DNA from: Desulfobacter curvatus DSM 3379
GTDB taxonomy: Bacteria > Desulfobacterota > Desulfobacteria > Desulfobacterales > Desulfobacteraceae
Direction of reading: 5' to 3'
Assembly (NCBI RefSeq): GCF_000373985.1
Contig: NZ_KB893090.1
Span: 1-64,000, forward strand
Length of the DNA: 64,000 nucleotides
Numbering within the stretch: position 1 is the first letter of the stretch; every line of letters begins with the position of its first letter. Both the position numbers and the translations under genes were made by a program. The notes under the pieces are model-generated. The model ran no database searches. It was not told the DNA's origin and saw only the letters and a program-made list of their open reading frames with translations. Shown in pieces: positions 27,201-36,825 of the stretch.

Positions 27201-28878
27201 GGATGGGTGTCCTTATTATAAAGCCTGTGCCCCGGGCAAGTGTGGTGTCCATGACGATATCGCCGCCTAAATCCCGAAGCATGTGCCGGCTGATACTCAG
27301 TCCCAGGCCTGATCCCGGCTTGGATGTGGTGAGTGAATTGTCGGCCCTGAAAAATTTATCAAAGATTTTTTCCCTAAGGCCAGGGTCAATGCCCGGGCCG
27401 TCATCCTGGATTTTTATCTGCACATCATGGGATGTCCTGTCTAAAATGATTTTTAGGAACTTTCCCGATCCAGCATATTTGATGGCATTATCCATCAGGT
27501 TAAGAAATACCTGGGCCATGGCATCCCGATCCGTTTTGACGGGAAACGCCTGATCCGGAATTTGTGTGATAAGTTCAAATCCCGCCTTTTTCAACCTGAT
27601 CCGGTTGGTGCGGATGCACTCGTCCAAAAATTGTCCCATATCAAATTCACTGATCCGGTATTTTTTCCTGCCCTGCTCAAGCTTTCCAAAATCCAGGATA
27701 TTGTTGATCAGGCGGGTAAGCCGCTCGCTTTCTGCCACCATCACTTCAAGATAGGCCTGCTGTTTTTCAGGATTTGATACCCGCCTTGACAACAGCAGTT
27801 CGGCATACATCCGGATGCTGGTTAACGGGGTCTTCAGTTCATGTGAAACCGCCGCTACAAAGGAGGTTTTCTGACGGGCATCCCTGCTTTGTGCCAGGGT
27901 CAGCCGGGTGATCAGGACACCTGCGGATACAATGGCTGTAACCAGTATGCCCACAAGGACCAGGGCAATGACCAGGAAGTTGTCTGATTCCGACAAGGCT
28001 GAGTCATCGGTGAACACGCACACAGACCAGTGGGGCAGACGTCCGGATATATCCATTCTGGCCACTGCATCCTTTGTTTCAGGATCATGGTTAAATTGAA
28101 GGGGACCTGTGTGGTGAATGGTGCTGCCATTGCCGTCCATGACCACAAGTGCCGTGCCCTGCCGGCTGTTTTCGGGAATATCCGTCATCAGCCGGGATAA
28201 AAGGACCATCATCTCCAGTTCAATGCCGTAGATCATACCTTTCGGTTCAGGTTGTACCCATCCCAGTACATAAAGCTGGTTATCGCTGAACCAGGGGATC
28301 CAGCCGGATTTGCCCAAGGTTGCAACGGTCTGGGGGGCGGCGGTTGTGTCTTCTTCTAATATTGCGGGGACAGACTGTCTGGACAGAGCATAGAGGCTGC
28401 CGGGCCGGACTGTTTTTGCGAAAGTCGTTTTATCCTCCCTGTCAGCCGGGCGGTTAAATTCAAAGGAGATGTCACCGGTCATAAGCGGGTTAAACCGGTT
28501 GATAAACTGCCTTTCCTCTCCTGTGGCTGCCCGGGAACGCCGGGGGTACAGCAGGCCTTGGCGGGGATGGAAAATGAATACATTGCGTATCAGGGGATTG
28601 ATTTTTTCCCAGGCTAACAGGCCTTCTCCAAGGGTCTGGGCGCTTACGTCCTGTGCATTTATATCCAGCAGGGACCGGGTCAGGTTGGCCTGGAGGGTGG
28701 CCATGGTCTGGTCAAGATTTTGGACCACCAGCCGGGCCTGGTCTTCAAGTGCCGTAATTCCAGCCCTTCGTATCCGTTCCTGTTCAAAAGAGAGCTGGCG
28801 AAAAGCAAACCCTGCCAGCACCATGGCTGGTACTAAAAGCAGGGTCCAGAATATAATGATTGAGCGCCGGCTGGTCAT
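27193..28878 (-). CDS. Membrane sensor histidine kinase
   Basis: 561 residues. Membrane helices at about 8-26 and 293-317 enclose a periplasmic sensor region of about 265 residues. Dimerisation domain with phospho-His in AAVSHELKTPLTS (about 345); ATPase domain with NLMDNAIKYAG (N box), DDGPGIDP (G1) and GSGLGLSISRHM (G2). Paired with the response regulator by overlap. Seven bases upstream ends the VWA gene, hinting that this secreted protein is part of the same pathway. Confidence 0.93.
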   Translation of the reverse strand: MTSRRSIIIFWTLLLVPAMVLAGFAFRQLSFEQERIRRAGITALEDQARLVVQNLDQTMATLQANLTRSLLDINAQDVSAQTLGEGLLAWEKINPLIRNVFIFHPRQGLLYPRRSRAATGEERQFINRFNPLMTGDISFEFNRPADREDKTTFAKTVRPGSLYALSRQSVPAILEEDTTAAPQTVATLGKSGWIPWFSDNQLYVLGWVQPEPKGMIYGIELEMMVLLSRLMTDIPENSRQGTALVVMDGNGSTIHHTGPLQFNHDPETKDAVARMDISGRLPHWSVCVFTDDSALSESDNFLVIALVLVGILVTAIVSAGVLITRLTLAQSRDARQKTSFVAAVSHELKTPLTSIRMYAELLLSRRVSNPEKQQAYLEVMVAESERLTRLINNILDFGKLEQGRKKYRISEFDMGQFLDECIRTNRIRLKKAGFELITQIPDQAFPVKTDRDAMAQVFLNLMDNAIKYAGSGKFLKIILDRTSHDVQIKIQDDGPGIDPGLREKIFDKFFRADNSLTTSKPGSGLGLSISRHMLRDLGGDIVMDTTLARGTGFIIRTPIHE

Positions 28879-28884
28879 AATGGC

Positions 28885-30246
28885 CTATTTTTGAATTTGT
28901 TGATTCTTCATCTGGTACGATTTGGTCCGAAGCGCTTTTCTGCTTTTTTTGCTCATACCTTGGGTTTCCAGCACATCTGCCTGGGCTTCGGCTTCCCGGG
29001 CCTCTTCAAGTGCCTCTTTATCATTGTATTTGCCGGCATAGCCTTTCAATGCCGCTGCAGATTGTCTTAATTCCCGGGCCGCCTCTTTGGTTTTACCCTG
29101 GTCAGACAGTTCAATGGCTTTTTCCTGGGCCAGGGCATTGAGGTTGAGCTGGTAATCCTTGACCACCTGGGGGTTGGTGGATGCCGCTACCTTGGCCTTG
29201 TTCCGGCTGAAGCTGGCTGTGGCCTTTGCCTGGGCTTTTAAATTTTTCATGGAGAAAGGATCCTGATAGGAGACATCGGCTTTGGCAATTTGAACAGAAC
29301 TTCCGTCTTTTTGGCCTTTCATGTGCACTTCCACCAGGGCGAATTTTTCCTGCCCCCCGTACAATTGATTCATGGACAGTTCAATGCGGTTTCCCCGGAT
29401 CCGGCCTTCCCTGCCGATGATCTCCACAGGTTCGATGCCCGCAGGCAAGGTGATGGTTACAACCACCTGTTTGGCCACTACATTGAGCACGTTTCCCAGT
29501 TCCGCTGCAAAGATCCGGGGCAGATCCCTTCCGGATTCGGCAAAATAGGTATTGCCGTCGCTTTTCTGGGCCAGTTGTGCCATGAGGTCTTCATTGTAGT
29601 CCGTGCCCACGCCCACGGTGGTCACCGAGATGTTTTCCTTGAACAGTCCTGCCCCAAGACGCCCTAAATCGGAAGGGTTGCTCGGGCCGACATTGGCCAG
29701 ACCGTCGGACAGAAGCACCACCCGATGAACATAATCGTCTTCAACGTTTTTTCTGATTTCCGCGGCGCCCTGGCTTACCCCGCCGAAAAGGGCGGTGTTG
29801 CCGCCGGCTTCAATGCCTTTGATGGCGTGGATGATAGAACCGGTTTCCCTAACTTTTTGGGCCAGAACCAGGGTGGTGACCTCCGTGTCGTAGGTGACAA
29901 GAGAAAATACGTCATCCTTGCCAAGCCGGGACAGCGCCTCCACGGCTGCAGCCTTGGCCATTTGAATTTTTGTGCCGCCCATGGAGCCGGAACGGTCCAT
30001 TACCAGGGCAATATTCACCCGGGGGCGGGCGGTGTTTTCAGGTACCGTCGGGGCATCCAGGGTGATTTTTAAAATGACGTTTTGGGGATCATCTGCCGGC
30101 AGTATGGATCTGTCCGTTTCCACCCGGCAGGTGACACGGTCCCGGGCTGCCGTGGCCGGGGATACGCCTAAGGCCTGGGTGACCATTAAAATGGAAAAAA
30201 TAAAATGCGCGGCAACTTTTGTTGTTTTGGTAATCCTGGTGCTCAT
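28885..30246 (-). CDS. Secreted von Willebrand factor A domain protein
   Basis: 453 residues. Signal peptide about 1-33. VWA domain about 75-250 with a complete metal-ion-dependent adhesion motif: DRSGSMGG (near 84), a GNTALF Thr, and VLLSDGLANVG. A beta domain follows (GIEPVEIIGREG), then a helical Glu/Lys/Ala-rich tail (about 355-453), probably coiled coil. GGAGAAAGG precedes the ATG. First gene of an operon with the histidine kinase and regulator; likely a periplasmic or surface protein in the same signalling system (inference). Confidence 0.88.
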   Translation of the reverse strand: MSTRITKTTKVAAHFIFSILMVTQALGVSPATAARDRVTCRVETDRSILPADDPQNVILKITLDAPTVPENTARPRVNIALVMDRSGSMGGTKIQMAKAAAVEALSRLGKDDVFSLVTYDTEVTTLVLAQKVRETGSIIHAIKGIEAGGNTALFGGVSQGAAEIRKNVEDDYVHRVVLLSDGLANVGPSNPSDLGRLGAGLFKENISVTTVGVGTDYNEDLMAQLAQKSDGNTYFAESGRDLPRIFAAELGNVLNVVAKQVVVTITLPAGIEPVEIIGREGRIRGNRIELSMNQLYGGQEKFALVEVHMKGQKDGSSVQIAKADVSYQDPFSMKNLKAQAKATASFSRNKAKVAASTNPQVVKDYQLNLNALAQEKAIELSDQGKTKEAARELRQSAAALKGYAGKYNDKEALEEAREAEAQADVLETQGMSKKSRKALRTKSYQMKNQQIQK

Positions 30247-30393
30247 GCCTTTCTCCTTTTTATGAAGTATTGGGTTTTCTCTCTAAGGTGCAAGTATGTC
30301 TGAAAAGCTTTTACTTACACGCAAAGGATAACCCATTGAAAAAAGTCATGTGTCAAACCGGGGTAAAATGGTTGTAAAAAAGTTGTAAAATTG

Positions 30394-30454
30394 GTGTTTG
30401 AACGAAAAGTCACCCACCGGCGCCTTGCATCTGGGCAAGTTTTCGTCCAAACAC
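30394..30454. repeat. Family B palindromic repeat, short copy
   Basis: GTGTTTGAACGAAAA at the left and TTTTCGTCCAAACAC at the right form a 15-base arm with one mismatch and a 31-base centre. A third related arm (CGTTCAAGCAC) follows at 30463-30473. It lies between the thioesterase gene and the VWA operon. Confidence 0.65.
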
Positions 30455-30484
30455 GGGTTTCCGTTCAAGCACAAATCAGGGAGT

Positions 30485-30919
30485 TTAATCCAAAAAATCA
30501 AATTCCGGAATGGGCAAAAGCTTTTTGCCCGGCCCCAGGCACACCAGTTCCAGGGTGCAGGTGACTGCCGGCTTGTTCTGCTCCGGGCGCCAGGCGCTGT
30601 GAAAAAACACCACCCGGTATGGCCCCTGTTTTTCCCAGGTGGTACGAATGTCCAGAAGATCTCCGAACTGAGCTCCGTCGTGGTATCCGATCTCCGCTTT
30701 GTACACGGCAAAGCCGATGCTTTTATCGTGCCACAGCTGCACCAGGGTCTCAACACCGAATATATCTTCCCGGGCCCGTTCAAAATATTTCAGATAATTG
30801 GCGTGATAAACAACCCCTGAGTGGTCCGTATCTTCATAATATACCCTGGCCTTAAGGTGATGAACGGCCGGGTCCTCACCCGCTGCATGCATATTGATGA
30901 TTTGTTTTGTATTATTCAT
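30485..30919 (-). CDS. YbgC-like acyl-CoA thioesterase
   Basis: 144 residues, hotdog fold. The family motif YYEDTDHSGVVYHANYLKYFERARED contains the catalytic Asp in the segment DTDHSGVVYHANY. Hydrolyses short or hydroxybenzoyl acyl-CoA thioesters in the cytoplasm. In many proteobacteria it belongs to the tol-pal cluster; no tol gene is seen here. Monocistronic. Confidence 0.88.
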   Translation of the reverse strand: MNNTKQIINMHAAGEDPAVHHLKARVYYEDTDHSGVVYHANYLKYFERAREDIFGVETLVQLWHDKSIGFAVYKAEIGYHDGAQFGDLLDIRTTWEKQGPYRVVFFHSAWRPEQNKPAVTCTLELVCLGPGKKLLPIPEFDFLD

Positions 30920-31096
30920 AATAGTAAAAGTTTATACATTGGATTTCCTCCGGGATAAAGGGTTGTTTTGGGGCAAGCTTAACCCCGGAGTAGGTGAAAA
31001 TAAAAAGTATTGAATATTTATTACGGTTGACAGTACACTGCCTGGCATCAATTTAGCGGGTTTAATAGATGCAATTAATAGTTAGCCAAGGAAGAT

Positions 31097-31777
31097 ATGA
31101 TGGAATTACAAGCTGCCATTAAGGAAAGGAAAAGTATTCGCGGGTTTTTAGACAAGCCGGTCCCCAAAGAGGTTTTAAATGAAATTCTGGAAATTTCCGT
31201 CAGGGCGCCGTCTACGAAAAATGCACAACCGTGGCACTTTTATGTGGTTGCCGATGAACCTTTGGAACAGCTTAAGAAGGCAAATGTGAACCGGCTCATC
31301 AGTCCTGAAGCCCCTCCCGGGGAAATGGCGCATATCCTGATTGAACCGGAAAAAGGAACGGTTTACCGTGACCGCCAGGTGGACATTGGCATACGGCTGT
31401 TTAAACTCATGGAAATCGGCAGGGAAGATAAAGATAAGCGGCTTGAGTGGGTGAAACGCGGATTCCGGTATTTTGATGCGCCTGCGGCGATCATCCTTGT
31501 CGGCGATAAATCACTTCCCGTTGAAGGTGCCTACCTGGATGCCGGATTAGTTATTCAAAATATCTGCCTGGCTGCAGTTGATTTCGGGCTTGGCACCTGT
31601 ATCGAAAACCAGGGCATCACCTATTCCGACGTACTTAGAGACATTGTTCAAATTCCCGATGATAAACGCCTGCTTGCTGCCATTGCCATTGGATACCCGG
31701 ACGATGATTTCCCTGCAAATAAGGTCATCAGTCATAGAGAGAAAGTGGAAGATGTTGTTACCTGGTGCGGGATATAA
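31097..31777 (+). CDS. Nitroreductase family protein
   Basis: 226 residues, FMN-binding nitroreductase fold. N-terminal IKERKSIRGFLDKPVPKEVL and RAPSTKNAQPWHFYVV are the FMN phosphate and ring contacts; C-terminal GYPDDDFPANK matches the family's AIGYP element. AAGGAAG precedes the start. Substrate unknown. Ends 20 bases before a family A repeat. Confidence 0.88.
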   Translation: MMELQAAIKERKSIRGFLDKPVPKEVLNEILEISVRAPSTKNAQPWHFYVVADEPLEQLKKANVNRLISPEAPPGEMAHILIEPEKGTVYRDRQVDIGIRLFKLMEIGREDKDKRLEWVKRGFRYFDAPAAIILVGDKSLPVEGAYLDAGLVIQNICLAAVDFGLGTCIENQGITYSDVLRDIVQIPDDKRLLAAIAIGYPDDDFPANKVISHREKVEDVVTWCGI

Positions 31778-31796
31778 GGTTCAGGAAAAATATTTT

Positions 31797-31894
31797 TTTA
31801 TAAGACGGTCTGTGTCACTAACACAGATTTTTCAACTTCTGTTGTGGGCTGAACCACGGTGAAAAACCAGGTCAGCCCGCGGCTGGTTATAAGA
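31797..31894 (+). repeat. Family A repeat, copy 6
   Basis: TTTATAAG at the left, hairpin TCTGTGT/ACACAGA, GTTGTGGGCTGA, second stem closing at TCAGCCCG and GGTTATAAG at the right. Its right edge lies 17 bases before the HAD gene start. Confidence 0.75.
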
Positions 31895-31911
31895 CGTCGT
31901 TAGGAGGCGGC

Positions 31912-32382
31912 ATGATCCGCGTTGAAATTCCCGGCACCGGTCCGGTTAATATTCAAAATGTGATGTTTGACTACAACGGCACCATTGCAGCGGATGGCCG
32001 CCTTCTTGACGGCGTGGGGGCGGCCATGAACCGGCTTGCCCACCGCCTTGATTTTCATGTGGTGACGGCTGACACCTTTGGGTCGGTCCAGGCACAGCTT
32101 GAGGGCGTGAAGGCCCAAGTCGTACTGATTTCAAACCAGAACCAGGATCAAAAAAAATTGGACGTGCTCAATCACATCGGCCCGGACACCACCCTGGCTG
32201 TGGGCAACGGGGTTAACGACGCCTTGATGCTTAAACAAGCCGTGTTGGGTGTCGCCGTGCTTGGGGAGGAGGGGATGGCGTTACCGGCACTGATGTCAGC
32301 CGATGTGATGATCCGGCATATTCTGGATGTATTTGCTTTTTTTGAAAATCCTAAACGATTGATTGCCACCCTGAGAAATTGA
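31912..32382 (+). CDS. HAD-superfamily soluble P-type-ATPase-like phosphatase
   Basis: 156 residues. HAD motif I is FDYNGTIA (Asp nucleophile near residue 21), motif IV is GNGVNDALMLK. It has the P-domain core of P-type ATPases without membrane parts (COG4087 type). AGGAGG upstream. Substrate unknown. Confidence 0.8.
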   Translation: MIRVEIPGTGPVNIQNVMFDYNGTIAADGRLLDGVGAAMNRLAHRLDFHVVTADTFGSVQAQLEGVKAQVVLISNQNQDQKKLDVLNHIGPDTTLAVGNGVNDALMLKQAVLGVAVLGEEGMALPALMSADVMIRHILDVFAFFENPKRLIATLRN

Positions 32383-32405
32383 TTTTTAATTAACGTTTGC
32401 AAGGA

Positions 32406-33605
32406 TCAGCCGGCCTGGCGGATAAAAGAACGCTTTCGAATTATCAGCCACAATCCGCTGCAGACTACGCCGATTGTAATCTGTATCAGTCCAAGACTTG
32501 GAATCAGATCTTCAACAGCCTTAAGGGAGATGAGGAACATACCTAAGCTGCCCATGAACATGGCCATGAAATTGATTAGGGCTGCAGCCGATCCCGTGTC
32601 TTCATCCTGCTGGGATAAGAGCAGGTTGGCAGAAGGGGGGCGCATCAAGCTGCATGCCAGGGTCGTTGCAAGCATGCCCGGAGCGAACAGAAACGGGGAG
32701 GCGCTGCCTTGCATAAAAATGAAGCTTCCGCTTAAGGCCATACAGGCAAAACTGCCGCTGATGATATTGCCCGGTGAAAACCACCGTGATATCTGGATAT
32801 ACGTCAAGGGGCCTGCCAGGGCGCCCAATGCATTAAGACCAAAAAAATAGCTGTAGGTCTGTTCATCCATGCCGAATCCCTGGATATATATAAATGCAGA
32901 GGCACCGATGAAGGTCATAATCGGCAGGGATACCATGGAAAACAGCATGAGCAAAATGGAAAATCCCGGATTTTTCATGACCACGCCCAGACGCCCCAGG
33001 GCGTGGAAAACAGATCCCGGGTAACGGGTCTCAAGGGGTTCATCCAAAATCAGGGACAGGCAGAATGAAAACAGGCCGACCCCGGCCAGTATCCAGTATA
33101 TGGCATGCCATGACACGAATTTTAAGATCTGTGCCCCTGCCACCGGTGCCACTACCGGTGCCACAATAACCATGGCCATAACAACGGCCAGTACCGATTC
33201 CCGTTTCCTGCCCGTATACATATCTTTGACCATCGCTGTTGCGACAGCACTGCCTGCGCCACCGCCAAAACCCTGGAATATCCTGGCCACAATGAGTGTC
33301 GTTACATTGGTGGACATGGCGCATACGGCACTGCTTAACGTGTACAGAACAAGTCCTGTCAGCAGAATGGGTTTTCTGCCATATTTTTCACTGATCGGCC
33401 CCCAGATCAGAATGCCCAGGGAAAAAGAGATTAAAAACAGACTCAAACTCAGGTTTACAAGGGTTTGACCGGCGTTGAACTCTTCCATCACATGGGGAAG
33501 GGCCGGCAAGTACAGATCCGTTGACAAGGGTGGAAAGGCGCTGAGCAGCGCCAACATGGCGATGATTGAACGGTCGCCGAAAAATCTTTGTTTTTTATGC
33601 ATCAT
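32406..33605 (-). CDS. Bcr/CflA-type MFS drug exporter
   Basis: 399 residues, 12 membrane helices. N-terminal STDLYLPALPHV and the loop SEKYGRKPILLTG are signatures of the Bcr/CflA multidrug family. Converges with the HAD gene. Confidence 0.9.
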   Translation of the reverse strand: MMHKKQRFFGDRSIIAMLALLSAFPPLSTDLYLPALPHVMEEFNAGQTLVNLSLSLFLISFSLGILIWGPISEKYGRKPILLTGLVLYTLSSAVCAMSTNVTTLIVARIFQGFGGGAGSAVATAMVKDMYTGRKRESVLAVVMAMVIVAPVVAPVAGAQILKFVSWHAIYWILAGVGLFSFCLSLILDEPLETRYPGSVFHALGRLGVVMKNPGFSILLMLFSMVSLPIMTFIGASAFIYIQGFGMDEQTYSYFFGLNALGALAGPLTYIQISRWFSPGNIISGSFACMALSGSFIFMQGSASPFLFAPGMLATTLACSLMRPPSANLLLSQQDEDTGSAAALINFMAMFMGSLGMFLISLKAVEDLIPSLGLIQITIGVVCSGLWLIIRKRSFIRQAG

Positions 33606-33653
33606 GAGTTGAGCAGCTTTCCAAATTTGTTGTCGATAAATTTTTGCCTGATC

Positions 33654-33756
33654 TAAATAACGGCCATGGGCCGACCTGGTCTATAAACACCCAGGCTCAA
33701 CCCACAACAAAATATGAAAGTAACTTAGCAACTTATTGGTACTTTCATATAAAAGG
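33654..33756 (-). repeat. Family A repeat, copy 7
   Basis: Reverse copy: AACGGCCATGGGCCGACCTG at the left, CCCACAACAAAATATGAAAG in the middle, closing hairpin GAAAGTAACT.../GGTACTTTC and ATATAAAA at the right. Confidence 0.7.
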
Positions 33757-33873
33757 TTATACATTAGCAAACGTTTGATGATTGCTCCAGCTACAACCGG
33801 CAAGGCGTTCAATTATTTTACCTTTTAAAAGACTCTGCTGAAGAAGGCAGTGTTCGTTTTTCCTGTATCCTGA

Positions 33874-33903
33874 TTGACTTTTTAAGATAATTTAATCTAT
33901 GAT
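33874..33903 (+). promoter_or_regulatory. Sigma-70-like promoter candidate
   Basis: TTGACT, 18 bases, TATGAT, about 150 bases upstream of the LytTR regulator. Judged by eye only. Confidence 0.3.
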
Positions 33904-34051
33904 AACTCCAAACTTTGCCATTTTCGTATGAAACCTTTGAGTCTCTTTTATAAAATTGACTCATTGTCTAAATTGTTATCAATGTGAAACATTGATTTTC
34001 GCCGTAGTGATATAAACATACAGGGACTTAAAAAACAACGGGCTTGATACT

Positions 34052-34780
34052 ATGGTCTTAAATGCGCTCATAATTGAAGACGAACCATTTGTACGACAGG
34101 ATCTTTCCGCCCTGCTTGAGCGCCATGGACGGGTGCGTATCGCAGGAGAGACTGGTACCCTTTACGAAGCAAAAGAACTGCTGCAGCAGAAATTTTTTGA
34201 TCTTGTTTTTCTGGATGTCGGTCTTCCCGGGGGATCTGGGTTTGACTTGATTCCCTTTATCGATCCGCAATCAAAGATTGTCTTTGTCACGGGGCATGAT
34301 CATCATGCGTTAAAGGCATTTGAACTCAATGCGTTGGATTATCTCCTTAAACCCGTGGCAAAAGATCGCCTTGCTAAAACCCTGGCACGTATCCTTCCGG
34401 AGGCTGAAAATCCGGCAGGGCAGGCCGAAAAGAAACGGGTTTTGATAAAATGCGATAGCGGGAGCCGGTATGTCGCCCCGGACGATATATTGGCCATTAA
34501 CTCCATCGGGGGCAATTATGTAGAACTGTATTTACACCAGGGTGAAAAGCTGATTCTCAGGAGTACACTGAAGTTTTGGGAGGCTGCCTTATCTGCTGAG
34601 TTTTTTTGCCGGACCCACAAATCAACCATTATTAACCTGGCGCGTGTAACCGGAGTGACTGGCCAAACAAACGGAATCCCCGAGGTCTTCCTGGGGCAAC
34701 ACCCTCACCCCTTCAGGGTCAGCCGGCGGATGGCCAGCCATCTGAAAACAGCTCTCATAAACATCAAAGCGTTAACATGA
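34052..34780 (+). CDS. LytTR-family response regulator
   Basis: 242 residues. Receiver 1-118 with EDEP near the start and phospho-Asp in LVFLDVGLPGGSG (about 54); LytTR DNA-binding domain about 135-240 (YVAPDDILAINSIGGNYVEL, FFCRTHKSTIINLARV). First of three signalling genes leading toward the eCIS locus. No cognate sensor adjoins it except the receiver-kinase fusion at 35508. Confidence 0.92.
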   Translation: MVLNALIIEDEPFVRQDLSALLERHGRVRIAGETGTLYEAKELLQQKFFDLVFLDVGLPGGSGFDLIPFIDPQSKIVFVTGHDHHALKAFELNALDYLLKPVAKDRLAKTLARILPEAENPAGQAEKKRVLIKCDSGSRYVAPDDILAINSIGGNYVELYLHQGEKLILRSTLKFWEAALSAEFFCRTHKSTIINLARVTGVTGQTNGIPEVFLGQHPHPFRVSRRMASHLKTALINIKALT

Positions 34781-34920
34781 AAAAACCATTCATCACACTT
34801 TGGCACCATTTATCACAAAGTATTTTTTCGTGTGTTAAAAATGATTTAAAGTCCCCGGTATACCAAAAAGGGTGACATGGCGTTGCTTTTAGAAAATAGC
34901 CGAATTATTCCCGGGAAAAT

Positions 34921-35304
34921 ATGGCAATGGGCAGGACCGAAAACACCACCAATAAAAAAATCAGGGTCGGACTGATTGAAGATGAACCCTTTGTCCGGGC
35001 AGACCTTCGCCACCTGTTGTCATTTTTTGACCGCATTGACATACTCTGGGAAGCTGAAACCTACGACGAGGCGACGCAGATCTTAAAAGAGATTAATGTC
35101 GATCTGGTTTTTCTTGACATCCGAATCCGGGGCGGTTGCGGTTTTAATCTGGTCCCCCTGATTGAGAAGAAAAAAATAGATTTTGTCATTATCTCGGCAC
35201 ATGAAAAATACCTAAAAGAGGCCGGGATGACCCATGCCCTGGACTTTCTTTTAAAGCCGGTGTCCCGGCAGCATCTGACCGATATCCTCAACCGGATGCC
35301 ATAG
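34921..35304 (+). CDS. Stand-alone receiver domain protein
   Basis: 127 residues, a single receiver domain: EDEPFVRADL acidic pair, phospho-Asp in LVFLDIRIRGG, Lys in LLKPVSRQ. Its sequence resembles the receiver of the preceding LytTR protein but it has no output domain, so it may be a phosphate sink or protein-interaction regulator. Confidence 0.88.
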   Translation: MAMGRTENTTNKKIRVGLIEDEPFVRADLRHLLSFFDRIDILWEAETYDEATQILKEINVDLVFLDIRIRGGCGFNLVPLIEKKKIDFVIISAHEKYLKEAGMTHALDFLLKPVSRQHLTDILNRMP

Positions 35305-35507
35305 TCGTTTTACCATGTAATGCAAAGAATAATATCCAAATTAAATACCGGACAGCTCCGTAAGGCAAAGGCGGTGCCTTCTTTTCTTGATTTCAATATC
35401 AAAACACGGTAACGTGAACAATCCTCAAAACAAATAGTAGCTCCGGAAGTCAATCCGAACGGCGTGTGTTTTTTAAACTGCCGTATCGATCAATAAAGGA
35501 ATACAAA

Positions 35508-36563
35508 ATGGCATCCGATGACACACCCCAGGTGGTTGTGGCAGATGATCATCCTAAAGTACTCGAGGCTGTCGACAGAATGTTCATGGGTGCAGGAATC
35601 AGCTGCCAAACCTTCTTGAATGGAGATGCCGCACTTTCATTCATAAATGCCGGCAACATTCCCAAGTTGGTCCTTGTGGATATCATGATGCCCGGGCTCT
35701 CAGGTTACACGGTCTGTGAGACCCTAAGAGAAACATTTTCAGCCCATGAACTGCCCATTATCATGTTCACCGGCAGTCGCAATCCCGACGCTTTGATCAA
35801 GGCATATAATGTTGGTGCAAACGATTATATTACCAAACCCTTTTCCTCGGAAGAACTTATTGCACGAGTGCAATGCCAGCTGGCGCTGCAAAAGGCCCAT
35901 CTGACCCTCCAGAAAAATTTGAGACTGGAGATGGAGTTGAAGAAGCAGAAACAAAAGGAAGCACAAGCCTGCAGGGCCGCCATGGAAAGCAAAAGGGAAA
36001 AACTAAGATACCAGATCAATCCCCATTTTTTATTCAATGCCTTGGCTTCCATCCGGGGAGCCGTGTTTTCCAACCAGGATGCGGCTTACGATATGATCAC
36101 TCATCTGGCTGAGTTCTATCGTCTTTCCCTCTCCCGGGGGGCGATAGAGATGCAAACCATTGCCGGGGAAATGTCAATGATAGAGCATTATTTGGAAATT
36201 GAGAAGATACGCCACGGTAACTATCTTTCTGTTGATATCGCAGTGGACCCGTACGTAGAAAACATAAAGATTCCCTCCCTTGTCCTGCAGCCTCTGGTTG
36301 AAAATGCCGTAAAATACGGAAATAAAACCAGCCCCGCTCATCTGGGTATCCGGATCAGTGCCACCTTGTACCGGAAAACCCACGTCCGCATTATCATTGC
36401 CAATACCGGGAAATGGATGGCCCCATCGGATAGTACTGCCGGAACCGGTATCGGTATTCAGAACGTGACCGCTCGCCTGAAGGCCTTTTATCCGGACACC
36501 CACACCTTTGAAAAGCATGAAGACAACGGGGAGGTCCGGATAGAGATCATTCTGCCTGCATGA
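35508..36563 (+). CDS. Receiver-LytS-type histidine kinase fusion
   Basis: 351 residues from ATG 35508 (AAGGAATACAAA upstream). Receiver domain about 6-122 with phospho-Asp in LVLVDIMMPGLSG, a coiled-coil linker 125-165, then a His_kinase domain of the LytS/YehU type with YQINPHFLFNALASI and an ATPase domain with LVENAVKYG and GTGIGIQNVTARL. Soluble: no membrane segment. It could phosphorylate the LytTR regulator two genes upstream. Confidence 0.9.
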   Translation: MASDDTPQVVVADDHPKVLEAVDRMFMGAGISCQTFLNGDAALSFINAGNIPKLVLVDIMMPGLSGYTVCETLRETFSAHELPIIMFTGSRNPDALIKAYNVGANDYITKPFSSEELIARVQCQLALQKAHLTLQKNLRLEMELKKQKQKEAQACRAAMESKREKLRYQINPHFLFNALASIRGAVFSNQDAAYDMITHLAEFYRLSLSRGAIEMQTIAGEMSMIEHYLEIEKIRHGNYLSVDIAVDPYVENIKIPSLVLQPLVENAVKYGNKTSPAHLGIRISATLYRKTHVRIIIANTGKWMAPSDSTAGTGIGIQNVTARLKAFYPDTHTFEKHEDNGEVRIEIILPA

Positions 36564-36726
36564 TTACCATAAAACCCATTGTCTGCCGTTCATCACTAAT
36601 ATCCTGCCACTTGTCACTCCTGCCTTTATAGAAATTATTCAGTATGGTTGAAAAAAAAGAGCAATACCCCATGGCTGTTTTGCGTGAATCAAGCAAGGAA
36701 TCGGATATAACCGACAGGGCGGAGCA

Positions 36727-36825
36727 ATGCAAAAAAAGAATTCAAAGGAAAATGCAGGCAAGGGTAAATCCTATCTCCTTGAAGAGCGTCCGGATTTTCA
36801 GTCCAATCGTGGGGCGGCCCGATGA
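36727..36825 (+). CDS. Possible 32-residue leader peptide coupled to the eCIS operon
   Basis: ATG at 36727 behind GGCGGAG; the frame encodes a basic peptide with the end LEERPDFQSNRGAAR and stops at TGA, overlapping the ATG of the Pvc16-like gene as ATGA. The overlap and site suggest translational coupling. A longer overlapping frame from 36644 is less convincing. No homologue recognised. Confidence 0.3.
   Translation: MQKKNSKENAGKGKSYLLEERPDFQSNRGAAR

Larger units (their letters stand above)
33606..34051. other. Divergent intergenic region
   Basis: 446 bases between the MFS exporter and the LytTR regulator. Contains family A copy 7 and, further right, a promoter-like TTGACT-N18-TATGAT (33874-33903). 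Nothing else was recognised. Confidence 0.5.
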
